Assembly: GCF_900155965.1 (NCBI RefSeq)
Contig: NZ_FTMG01000001.1
Span: 558,001 to 622,000 of the forward strand
Direction of reading: 5' to 3'
Source of the DNA: Mucilaginibacter lappiensis
GTDB taxonomy: Bacteria > Bacteroidota > Bacteroidia > Sphingobacteriales > Sphingobacteriaceae
Length of the DNA: 64,000 nucleotides
The notes beneath the pieces were generated by a model. It searched no databases and was not told the origin of the DNA. It worked only from the letters and a program-made list of their open reading frames with translations. The position numbers and the translations under genes are program-made. How positions within the stretch are numbered: position 1 is the first letter of the stretch; every line of letters begins with the position of its first letter. This document shows positions 24,471 through 32,512 of this stretch, piece after piece.

Positions 24471-25814
24471 TTAACGCCACTTACCTTTACTTTCAGCCGC
24501 ATTATAAGCGGTGATTCGTTTTAAGATGTAAGATAAGATCGAAGCAAAAACCACGTAGCCTACAAAAATGAAATAGCCGGGTTGAAGTGATGTATTATTC
24601 ACCGTTGTGGTAGTTAAGAGGCTGTTATGGATATTCAAATTGGAAAGCTGGCTTTTTAAAATTCCGTTCAGGCCGATATAGGTCATCAGAATGCCAACCA
24701 CCATCACGTCTGCCATATCCCATTTGGCTGATTCAAAAGCTAAATACCGTACAACTTTATTTTCAGCAATCATTTTCGGGCTTAAGATATGAATACCCTT
24801 GGCGACCAACCTCAGCACCGGCAAAATAATAATGAATACCATGATCAGCACCCCTATTAACACGGCGTCGGGTTTGGATTGTTTGATCAGTGTTTCAACA
24901 ATACCGAGTATGCTTTTACTCTGAAAGAATAGGATTTGGTTTTCGAAAGCCACTTTTTCACCCAACAGCATAAAATTAAAGCTTTGAATACGGGCATCAA
25001 CTTCAATGATCGAGGCGGTGATGCCAACCGCCAGCAAAACGAAGGCGAACAGCAGCGACATAACAAAAAGTATCGTTTGTAAATGCACCTGCTTTCTCAT
25101 CAGCAACCATAGTACCAGGGCCATCACAACACAGCCAAGCATGGCTAACGCATAATTATAGGTAACGGTACGAATAGCCGTTAGCTGGCTATTGATCCGG
25201 TTATTAAAGGCAACAGGATCTGCCACATGGTATTTGCGGTATTCGTATTTCGTGATCTCGTAATTAGCAGTACTGGTACTATCATAAATCTGCTTACCCA
25301 ACTGGTTTATTTTGCTGGTAGCAATATTTTTCAACCTTTCCGTGCTGGCCGGGCTATTGACCTTATCAACAATTGTTTTGGCGAACGAGGGTACTTGCGC
25401 CTGGATATCATCAGCATTAACCATGGCATTGAAGGCCAGCTTTTTCAACTTACCGCCTAAGGTTTTTTGTGGCTGGTTAATCTCTGCAACCGTTTTATTG
25501 ATCAGGCTATGCAGTTGTTGCTCTACCTGCGCCTGTAACGCCTTCTTTTGAGCAGGTGTCATTTTAAAATCACCTATCTGGTGATTGACCACTTCGGTGA
25601 TACGATCCCGCCATTGGTCTACAGAAAAAAGACCAAACGTAATGTTATTAGACATACTATAATCCTCTTTGATCTGCTCCTGCTCGCTGGAAAGTGCATG
25701 CAGGCGGAACCCAAAATAAGCCTCGCCACAAAGCAAGATTCCCAACGCAACGATAAGGATGAATTGAGGCAACCCAAATCTCTTTGTTTCTTTATTTTGT
25801 TGTTGATTTGTCAA
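24471..25814 (-). CDS. PqiA-like integral membrane protein, copy 2
   Basis: 447 residues. One N-terminal membrane segment (about 15-34) ends in ILLCGEAYFGFRLH. An extracytoplasmic helical region (about 35-215) follows, then a membrane domain with about six helices (215-440). Near the C-terminus, KWDMADVMVVGILMTYIGLN resembles the paraquat-inducible protein A signature. The gene is a tandem paralogue of 25850-27175; long blocks are shared (KEDYS..NNIT.GLFSVDQWRD). PqiA proteins act with MCE transporters in envelope lipid traffic, but no MCE gene is nearby, so only an envelope-stress role is suggested. Confidence 0.72.
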   Translation of the reverse strand: MTNQQQNKETKRFGLPQFILIVALGILLCGEAYFGFRLHALSSEQEQIKEDYSMSNNITFGLFSVDQWRDRITEVVNHQIGDFKMTPAQKKALQAQVEQQLHSLINKTVAEINQPQKTLGGKLKKLAFNAMVNADDIQAQVPSFAKTIVDKVNSPASTERLKNIATSKINQLGKQIYDSTSTANYEITKYEYRKYHVADPVAFNNRINSQLTAIRTVTYNYALAMLGCVVMALVLWLLMRKQVHLQTILFVMSLLFAFVLLAVGITASIIEVDARIQSFNFMLLGEKVAFENQILFFQSKSILGIVETLIKQSKPDAVLIGVLIMVFIIILPVLRLVAKGIHILSPKMIAENKVVRYLAFESAKWDMADVMVVGILMTYIGLNGILKSQLSNLNIHNSLLTTTTVNNTSLQPGYFIFVGYVVFASILSYILKRITAYNAAESKGKWR

Positions 25815-25849
25815 GGTGATAATTGATTTGAATTCTATTTTTATAGGAT

Positions 25850-27175
25850 CTAATGCGAGTCATAAGGTGTAATGTTCTTTAGGATAGTAGAAAGCACCAA
25901 TCCATACAACACGAAACTGATGAATATGATATACCCCGGCTGTAATGCGGTATTATTGGTTGTGAGGATTGTTAAAAAGTCGCTCTTGATATTCAGGCCA
26001 GATAACTGGCTTTCCAGTAAACCGTTCAAACCGATATAGGTCATCAATATGGCGATTACGATAACGTCTGCCATACTCCATTTCCCGGATTGAAAGGCGA
26101 AGTATTTGATGACTTTGTTTTCTGCCAGCTTTCTTTTACTGAGGAGGTGTATGCCGGTAGAGGTTAGTTTCATGATTGGAAAGAGAATACTAAAGGCCAG
26201 GATCAGGATGCCCACCCCTATCGAATCGACAGCCGGCTGTTTGACCAACACCTCTACTACATCCAGGATACTTTTACTTTGAAAAAATAGCACCTGGTTT
26301 TTAAAAACAACGTGTTCCCCTAAAAGTACAAAGTCCAATGATTTGATCCGCGCATCTACCTCGATCATGGAAGCCGTTAATCCCACAGCGAGCAGGATAA
26401 AGGCAAACAGCAATGACATCACAAATAACGTGGCGTGTAATTCAACGCGTTTTCTAAATAGCCACCACAATATAAGCACTACCACAACACAGCCCAGCAT
26501 ACCAAAAGAGTAAGCATAAGTGGTGGTACGGATGTTGGCCAGAGATGAAGTCAGTTTGTTATTTAATTTCTCAGATGAAGAAGCATGATATTTGCGGAAC
26601 ATCGTATTTCTCACCGAATCATTGGCAGTAATTGTGCTATCTAAAGAACCACTTTGTTGCGCCTGGTCAAACTTGTTTAATGCCAGCGTACTTAATTTGT
26701 TTTTACTATCGGGATTATCCACCTTGGCGAGGATGGTCTTAGCAAAGGCTGGGACCTGAGCCTTGATCTTATCCGTATTCACAAAAGTTTTAACTACCAG
26801 TTTCTTCAGCTTCCCTCCGATAGAGGTCGGCTTTTTATTGACCAGCGCCTCGGCTTTATTGATCAGGGCCAGCAGGATCTGCTGTACTTCTACCTGGAGT
26901 TCTTTTTTTTGTTTAGGGGTAAGCTTAAAATGGCGAACCTGGTGATTAACGATACCGGCAACCTTGTCTCGCCACTGATCAACAGAGAACAGGCCCAAAG
27001 TAATGTTATTGACATTGGAATAGTCTTCCTTGATACTCTCCTGCTGATCAGAAAGGGTGTGCAACCGGTAACCAAAATATCCTTCCCCACATAACAGGAT
27101 GCCCAGGCCCAGGATAAGTAAAAGTTTAGCGACTTTAAATTCCTTATGGCCGCCGGTTTGTTTTTTCTCAGTCAA
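25850..27175 (-). CDS. PqiA-like integral membrane protein, copy 1
   Basis: 441 residues with the same layout as the following gene: an N-terminal membrane segment with ILLCGEGYFGYRLH, a soluble helical region with NNITLGLFSVDQWRD, a membrane domain, and the PqiA-like motif GKWSMADVIVIAILMTYIGL. The 35-bp gap to copy 2 implies one transcript. The motif W-S-M-x-D-V-x-V is the basis of the PqiA assignment; the large extracytoplasmic insertion is unusual for that family. It could belong to a separate, unnamed family. Confidence 0.72.
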   Translation of the reverse strand: MTEKKQTGGHKEFKVAKLLLILGLGILLCGEGYFGYRLHTLSDQQESIKEDYSNVNNITLGLFSVDQWRDKVAGIVNHQVRHFKLTPKQKKELQVEVQQILLALINKAEALVNKKPTSIGGKLKKLVVKTFVNTDKIKAQVPAFAKTILAKVDNPDSKNKLSTLALNKFDQAQQSGSLDSTITANDSVRNTMFRKYHASSSEKLNNKLTSSLANIRTTTYAYSFGMLGCVVVVLILWWLFRKRVELHATLFVMSLLFAFILLAVGLTASMIEVDARIKSLDFVLLGEHVVFKNQVLFFQSKSILDVVEVLVKQPAVDSIGVGILILAFSILFPIMKLTSTGIHLLSKRKLAENKVIKYFAFQSGKWSMADVIVIAILMTYIGLNGLLESQLSGLNIKSDFLTILTTNNTALQPGYIIFISFVLYGLVLSTILKNITPYDSH

Positions 27176-27250
27176 TTCCTCGTAATTTAAATTGTGGTAG
27201 GTAATGAACAGTAAAAAATAATTAATGTTTTTGCTTGTTCATTGGCCTCA

Positions 27251-27865
27251 TCAATTATCACTAACAATCGCTTTTTTCTTACGCTGTTTATTTACGCTGT
27301 GAGGTTTCAGGAAATTATAGGTAAAAGCCAGGCCCATATATTGCGTACCCCGGTTATTATTGGTGCCATCATAAAATACATAACCCTGGGTTACCGCTAT
27401 GGCTATAGTTTCCGAAATATTGAAATTAATACTATTGCATATCTCAGTCATTAACCCCTGTTTAGCTCCTAAAACATAACCAGCACCCAGGCATAATGCC
27501 TCCGCAAAACGCCCTTTGGAGAAAACGTTTATTGTTGGCCTGAATTCCAGGTAATGCGAGGTGTCGCCACTCAGGGTATTGGTATAACCGGTTGCCAGAC
27601 CTATATCAAATATACCATAGGTGCGTCCAAACTCTATAGCCGGTGCGAAACGCTTTGCAAAACCGCCTTTGGTATTCACAAAAACATTAGTATTTACAGA
27701 AAGGTAATAGTATCGGGGTTCCTTGTTTTCTTTGGATGTATCCGATTCTGTAGTGCTATCCCGTTTTGACAGCAGTGCCTTAGCTACAATTGGCGCGGTT
27801 GGTGGCTTTTGTGCAAAAGCTACGGTGGTCATTAGAAAGCAAATGAGCGTAAATAATTGTTTCAT
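27251..27865 (-). CDS. Secreted protein, probable small outer-membrane beta-barrel
   Basis: 204 residues with a clear signal peptide (MKQLFTLICFLMTTVAFAQK). After a polar linker come alternating aromatic strands typical of a small beta-barrel (YYYLSVNTNVFVNTKGGF, AIEFGRTYGIFDIGLATGY, YMGLAFTYNFLKP). It ends in a basic tail, which is unusual for a barrel, where a terminal aromatic residue is expected. No named family. It runs divergently from the DUF1003 gene and may be co-transcribed with the PqiA-like pair 75 bp downstream. Confidence 0.6.
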   Translation of the reverse strand: MKQLFTLICFLMTTVAFAQKPPTAPIVAKALLSKRDSTTESDTSKENKEPRYYYLSVNTNVFVNTKGGFAKRFAPAIEFGRTYGIFDIGLATGYTNTLSGDTSHYLEFRPTINVFSKGRFAEALCLGAGYVLGAKQGLMTEICNSINFNISETIAIAVTQGYVFYDGTNNNRGTQYMGLAFTYNFLKPHSVNKQRKKKAIVSDN

Positions 27866-27900
27866 AATTGGTTAATATTACATGTTAAATTCTCCGCACT

Positions 27901-28425
27901 ATGGCAAACGAACCGATAAACGCTGATTCTGGCGATCTGCAATTGCAGTCTTCGCTTAATTTTACCAAGACCAGGACGGATAAGCTGGCCGTTTTTATTA
28001 TCAATGCGCTCGGCAGCATGATCTTTTTAATGGTTTGCATACTGATTTTTGGTATCTGGATCTGCTGGAATGTTAAATTAATTCCTGGGTTAAAGCCCTT
28101 CGACCCTTTTCCTTTTTCTACCCTCGAAATGGCCGTATCCATCTTTGCCATCATTTTATCCATTTCGGTGCTCATCAACCAAAATCGCCAGGGCCGGATA
28201 GAAAAGATCAGACAGCAGGTAGAGTTCGAGGTCAACGTCCGTGCGGAAAGCGAGATCACTAAGGTTCTGCATATGCTTCATGAGATCCACCAAAAGCTGG
28301 GATTAAATAGTATCGAGGATCTGGATCTGGAAAAAATGAAAGAGCAAACAGACATCAACAAAATCCATCAATCGATAGATGAAAAGCAAAATAACGCCGA
28401 TTCAACTACTTCAAATAATCAATAA
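27901..28425 (+). CDS. DUF1003 family membrane protein
   Basis: 174 residues. Two membrane helices (about 28-52 and 75-95) flank the family pattern KPFDPFPFSTLEMAVSIFAI, followed by SVLINQNRQGRIEK and a cytoplasmic helical tail (VEFEVNVRAESEITKVLHML). DUF1003 proteins are widespread, membrane-bound and of unknown function. Here it sits among envelope and oxidative-stress genes. Its ATG is 35 bp from the divergent barrel-like gene, so their promoters overlap. Confidence 0.88.
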   Translation: MANEPINADSGDLQLQSSLNFTKTRTDKLAVFIINALGSMIFLMVCILIFGIWICWNVKLIPGLKPFDPFPFSTLEMAVSIFAIILSISVLINQNRQGRIEKIRQQVEFEVNVRAESEITKVLHMLHEIHQKLGLNSIEDLDLEKMKEQTDINKIHQSIDEKQNNADSTTSNNQ

Positions 28426-28426
28426 A

Positions 28427-28894
28427 TTACCTCGTCTTTTCTACCATTTTTTTATGACGCACTAATTTTAGCTTATGATTTTCATCGGCCGCGTCAATAG
28501 AGTGCGTACAGGTAATATCATCTTCATTTTCTGCCAGATCAGATAACTGCTGATAAAATTTATGCAGATTATCCAGTTCTTTTTCAGTCAAGTCTTCAAT
28601 ATCCACCATCCGGTTGCTGGCCCCATCATGTGCAGCCAGTAATTCATTTAGCTTTAAATGGATTGCCTTAGAGTCTTTATTTTGTGATTTCTGGATCAGG
28701 AACACCATTAGAAAAGTAACAATGGTTGTACCTGTGTTAATGATCAATTGCCAGGTATCAGAGTATTTAGCCAGGGGCCCGGTGGCCAGCCAAATCACGA
28801 TGGCGGCGATAGCGATCATAAAAGCAGCCGAGCTTCCGGTAGCGGCTGTAGCCCAGTTGGAAAAACGTTCAAACAGATTTTTTTTCTTCTTCAT
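28427..28894 (-). CDS. Low-affinity iron permease-like membrane protein
   Basis: 155 residues. A short basic N-terminus (FERFSNWATAATGSSAAFMI) leads into two membrane helices (about 20-38 and 46-66), then FLIQKSQNKDSKAIHLKLNE and an acidic helical tail. This matches the bacterial Fe_permease family (PF04120). Bacterial members have only two helices and no proven transport function, so the name is by family only. It converges with the DUF1003 gene with 1 bp between their ends. Confidence 0.8.
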   Translation of the reverse strand: MKKKKNLFERFSNWATAATGSSAAFMIAIAAIVIWLATGPLAKYSDTWQLIINTGTTIVTFLMVFLIQKSQNKDSKAIHLKLNELLAAHDGASNRMVDIEDLTEKELDNLHKFYQQLSDLAENEDDITCTHSIDAADENHKLKLVRHKKMVEKTR

Positions 28895-29018
28895 TTCTCA
28901 AGCTTTTGTTAGGCAACAAAGGAACGGGAGTAATAAATGTTTGAAAATTAATTATTTATAAAAATGAAACAATCGTCTTGTTGGGCGCTTGTCTATGGTA
29001 CATTTTAATCCACATACC

Positions 29019-29174
29019 ATGAACTCACTACTTTATATTATTGCCGTTATCCTGATCATCGGTTGGGCGCTGGGCGTTTTCGTTTATTCCGTTGGCAGTT
29101 TGATCCATATTTTATTGGTAATCGCGATCATCGCAGTCATCCTGGCCGTGATTCGGGGCAGGTCAGCGGTCTAA
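29019..29174 (+). CDS. lmo0937-family small membrane protein
   Basis: 51 residues from ATG 29019 (MNSLLYIIAVILIIGWALGV). It has two hydrophobic segments separated by YSVGSLIH and ends with IIAVILAVIRGRSAV. This is the conserved pattern of tiny lmo0937-type proteins, which in Bacteroidota often lie in stress islands. A longer frame from 28989 adds an unconserved leader. A possible promoter (TTG at 28978-28980, TACATTTT at 28999-29006) lies just upstream. Confidence 0.82.
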   Translation: MNSLLYIIAVILIIGWALGVFVYSVGSLIHILLVIAIIAVILAVIRGRSAV

Positions 29175-29183
29175 TAGTGCACC

Positions 29184-29654
29184 ATGATTGATATTAATCA
29201 ACTAATCATACCCGCTTCCCGAGTTGGCGATATCCCTGTATTGGCAGAGCTGATCGCGCAACACGTTAACGTAGAAACAAGAGATGAAAAAGGTTATACA
29301 CCTTTGATCATCGCTTGTTACAACAATCAATATGCCGCTGCAGAATTACTATTAAAAGCCGGTGCGGATGTAAACGGTGCAGATAGCGGTGGCAATACAG
29401 CACTCATGGGCGTGGCCTTCAAAGGTTATCCTGATATCGCAGAACTGCTCATAACTTATGGAGCTGATCTTAATTTGCAGCATGGTAACGGTGGCACGGC
29501 TTTAATGTTCGCAGTCATGTTCGGCCGCAATAGCTTGGTTCAACTGTTGATCGAAAAAGGAGCGGATAAACACATAACCAACAAAGGCGGGCTTTTGGCA
29601 TTTGACCTCGCTGTACAACAAGGAAATCAGGAAGCAGCGGATTTGCTGGCTTAG
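29184..29654 (+). CDS. Ankyrin-repeat protein
   Basis: 156 residues with about four ankyrin repeats: EKGYTPLIIACYNNQYAAAE, GGNTALMGVAFKGYPDIAEL, GGTALMFAVMFGRNSLVQLL and a final degenerate GGLLAFDLAVQQGNQEAADL. There is no signal peptide. In several bacteria a small ankyrin protein is encoded beside catalase and affects its activity or haem loading. Here the large catalase gene follows after 87 bp, so such a partnership is plausible (inference). It starts 9 bp after the lmo0937-like gene. Confidence 0.9.
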   Translation: MIDINQLIIPASRVGDIPVLAELIAQHVNVETRDEKGYTPLIIACYNNQYAAAELLLKAGADVNGADSGGNTALMGVAFKGYPDIAELLITYGADLNLQHGNGGTALMFAVMFGRNSLVQLLIEKGADKHITNKGGLLAFDLAVQQGNQEAADLLA

Positions 29655-29741
29655 CTAATATATTAAAAAGCTAATTATTTTCTTATAATGAAACAAAACA
29701 TTATTCTATAGGTTGTTTTTATTCCTACCTATAAAATAATA

Positions 29742-31862
29742 ATGGCAAAAAAACCTACTGAATCTCCATCTTCTAATAAGAAGCTGGATGAACTTCAACC
29801 GGATCTGAAATCAGGCGCAGGCCAGTTCATGACCACAGATCAGGGACTGAAAATAAACGACGACAACAATTCGTTGAAAGCCGGTGAACGCGGCGCAACA
29901 CTCTTGGAAGATTTCATTCTGCGGGAGAAGATCACCCACTTTGACCATGAGCGCATCCCCGAACGGATCGTCCATGCCAGGGGCTCAGGCGCACACGGTG
30001 TTTTCCAGGTCTACGAATCCATGGCCAAATATACCAAAGCCGGCTTTTTACAAGACCCGTCTGTCCAAACACCTGTATTCGTGCGATTCTCAACTGTGGC
30101 AGGTTTTAGAGGATCAACTGATCTGGCCCGGGATGTTCGCGGGTTCTCCGTTAAATTTTATACCGAAGAAGGTAACTACGATTTGGTAGGTAATAATATG
30201 CCGGTGTTTTTTATTCAGGATGCCATCAAATTCCCGGATCTGATCCACGCCGTGAAACCCGAACCGCATAACGAGATCCCTCAGGCGGCATCAGCACATG
30301 ATACTTTCTGGGATTTTATCTCCTTAACGCCCGAATCTATGCACATGATCATGTGGGCTATGTCCGATAGAGCCATCCCCAGATCATTACGGATGATGGA
30401 AGGTTTTGGTATCCATACATTCCGCTTTATTAATGCCAAAGGCAAATCATGTTTTGTAAAATTCCATTGGAAACCTTTATTGGGTATGCATTCTGTAGCC
30501 TGGGATGAAGCGCAAAAGATCTCGGGTAAGAACGCTGACTTTCACCGCCAGGACCTTTGGGAAGCCATTGAGACCGGCGCTTTTCCGGAATGGGAATTCG
30601 GTATACAGATCGTTCCTGAAGAAGATGAACATAAATATCCTTTTGATTTGTTAGATCCAACCAAACTGATACCGGAAGAACTGGTGCCAGTAATGAAGAT
30701 CGGTAAAATGACCCTCAACCGTAACGTTGATAATTTCTTTGCTGAAACAGAGCAGGTAGCTTTCCACCCCGGCCATTTGGTACCGGGTATAGATTTTACC
30801 AATGACCCATTATTACAGGGACGGCTGTTTTCCTATACCGATACACAACTTTCCCGTTTAGGCAGCCCGAACTTCCACGAAATACCAATCAATCGCTCCA
30901 TTAACCCGGTTCATAATAACCAGCGAGATGGGCATATGCGCCAGCAGATCAATGTTGGCAAATCCAGCTATCATCCGAATTCGGTTGGCGGCGGTTTTCC
31001 GCAGCAGGCTAAGGTCAGCGAGGGTGGTTTTACTACTTATGAGGAACGTATAGACGCGCGCAAAGTACGTGCAAGGAGTAAAAGTTTTATGGATTTTTTC
31101 AGCCAGGCCACGCTGTTCTTTAACAGTCAGTCTGAACCCGAACAAAATCACATCATTGATGCACTTCGTTTTGAATTAGGCAAGGTAGAAACAGTTGCCA
31201 TCCGCGAACGAATGGTAGGCTTACTGACCAAGATCAATACCACATTAGCGTCCAAAGTTGCCGAAGGATTAGGAATGCCGGTTCCAAAACCACAGGAACC
31301 ATTGAACCAGAGTTATGGCGCCGATGCTAACCCTGCCGATTACCAGGATCAGCCGCAAAAACAAAGTATAGACAAATCTCCTGCCCTGAGCATGGCTAAC
31401 AGCCCGAAGGATACGATCAAAACCAGGCAGATTGCCGTACTGGCAGCTGATGGTGTTGATGGCAATCCTTTAAAAATTATGAAAACTGCATTACTGGCCG
31501 AAGGCGCGCAGTGTAAACTGATCGCACCGCATGGCGGATTTATTAAGGACGCTAAAGGCGAAGCTATTCCAGTTGATATGAGTTTCCTGACTGCAGCTTC
31601 TGTGATCTTTGATGCCGTCTATATTCCTGCAGGAACTAAAGGCTTGTTGGATAATGCAGACGCCATTCATTTTATTAATGAAAGCTATCGCCATTGTAAA
31701 GCCATCGCGGCTGATGATGATACGTTGCTCCAGGAAACCTATGTGGCCAAAAAACTCGCTACCCCTGGTGTATTGGTTGGCAAAATACCTAAAGATTTTA
31801 TCCATGCCATTGCCCAGCATCGTTTCTGGGAAAGGGAGAAAAAAGATAAAGTCCCTGCTTAA
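29742..31862 (+). CDS. katE: Large-subunit catalase (HPII/KatE type)
   Basis: 706 residues. The haem catalase core (about 30-560) has catalytic His78 (VHARGSGAHG), Asn151 (VGNNMPVFF) and haem-ligand Tyr365 (RLFSYTDTQ). The C-terminal class I glutamine amidotransferase/DJ-1-like domain (about 565-700) is the mark of clade 2 large catalases. It disproportionates hydrogen peroxide and is usually induced in stationary phase. The start is supported by the conserved catalase N-terminus after a polar leader. Its neighbours are the ankyrin gene upstream and the DUF892 gene 48 bp downstream. Confidence 0.97.
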   Translation: MAKKPTESPSSNKKLDELQPDLKSGAGQFMTTDQGLKINDDNNSLKAGERGATLLEDFILREKITHFDHERIPERIVHARGSGAHGVFQVYESMAKYTKAGFLQDPSVQTPVFVRFSTVAGFRGSTDLARDVRGFSVKFYTEEGNYDLVGNNMPVFFIQDAIKFPDLIHAVKPEPHNEIPQAASAHDTFWDFISLTPESMHMIMWAMSDRAIPRSLRMMEGFGIHTFRFINAKGKSCFVKFHWKPLLGMHSVAWDEAQKISGKNADFHRQDLWEAIETGAFPEWEFGIQIVPEEDEHKYPFDLLDPTKLIPEELVPVMKIGKMTLNRNVDNFFAETEQVAFHPGHLVPGIDFTNDPLLQGRLFSYTDTQLSRLGSPNFHEIPINRSINPVHNNQRDGHMRQQINVGKSSYHPNSVGGGFPQQAKVSEGGFTTYEERIDARKVRARSKSFMDFFSQATLFFNSQSEPEQNHIIDALRFELGKVETVAIRERMVGLLTKINTTLASKVAEGLGMPVPKPQEPLNQSYGADANPADYQDQPQKQSIDKSPALSMANSPKDTIKTRQIAVLAADGVDGNPLKIMKTALLAEGAQCKLIAPHGGFIKDAKGEAIPVDMSFLTAASVIFDAVYIPAGTKGLLDNADAIHFINESYRHCKAIAADDDTLLQETYVAKKLATPGVLVGKIPKDFIHAIAQHRFWEREKKDKVPA

Positions 31863-31910
31863 AAATTAATTAATCATCTACCTATTATATACTTATTAAA
31901 AAAGAGAAAC

Positions 31911-32441
31911 ATGACGACTGCAACAAAAAGCAAAACAGGAAAAATGGAAAATTCAGAATTTCATGAATTTTTCGTGGACGAATTAAAAGATATCTACTGG
32001 GCTGAAAATCATTTGGTGAAAGCTTTACCAAAAATGAAAAAAGCAGCGACCAGCCCAGAGCTCGCGGCAGCGTTTGATAAGCACACCGCCGAAACACAAA
32101 TCCATATCGAAACTTTGGAAAAAGCTTTTGCCTTGTTAGGCCAAAAGCCTGTGGCCAAAAAGTGTGAAGCAATGGCAGGTTTGTTGGAAGAAGCCAAAAG
32201 CATTATGGAAGATACCGAAAAAGGTACGATGATCCGTGATGCCGGTTTAATCCTGGCCGCTCAGAAAGTGGAACATTATGAAATTGCCACTTATGGTACA
32301 CTGCGTGCTTTCGCTGCAAACATGGGGCATACCGATGTAGAAGCTTTATTATCCCAAACATTGGAAAATGAAAAAGCGACTGATATTGCTTTAACCACAT
32401 TGGCAGAAACCACGATCAACGAAGCAGCTGTCGCCGAATAA
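31911..32441 (+). CDS. DUF892 / YciF-family ferritin-like protein
   Basis: 176 residues. It begins with a lysine-rich leader, then ENSEFHEFFVDELKDIYWAE, which carries the first di-metal ligands, and continues as a four-helix bundle (KHTAETQIHIETLEKAF, LAAQKVEHYEIATYGTLRAF). The E and ExxH ligands of the family are present. YciF-like proteins are induced by osmotic and oxidative stress; their enzymatic role is unproven. The gene ends just before a strong terminator. Confidence 0.92.
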   Translation: MTTATKSKTGKMENSEFHEFFVDELKDIYWAENHLVKALPKMKKAATSPELAAAFDKHTAETQIHIETLEKAFALLGQKPVAKKCEAMAGLLEEAKSIMEDTEKGTMIRDAGLILAAQKVEHYEIATYGTLRAFAANMGHTDVEALLSQTLENEKATDIALTTLAETTINEAAVAE

Positions 32442-32463
32442 TTAACTATTAAATTTGATTTTA

Positions 32464-32495
32464 AATAAGGTTGTCTTCCAACAACCTTATTTTTT
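32464..32495 (+). terminator. Intrinsic terminator after the DUF892 gene
   Basis: Perfect 11-base arms AATAAGGTTGT (32464-32474) and ACAACCTTATT (32481-32491) with a 6-base loop run into TTTTTTG. The amylase start codon follows 18 bases later, so the amylase needs read-through or its own very short leader. Confidence 0.85.
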
Positions 32496-32512
32496 GTTAC
32501 CCACCTATTACA

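Noticed and set aside
28427..28894. Genuine iron uptake permease
   Set aside because: Bacterial members of this family are short and untested; nothing here shows metal transport, so only the family name is kept.
29884..30189. 101-residue open frame inside the catalase gene
   Set aside because: It is an alternative frame of a gene with clear catalytic residues in the main frame.
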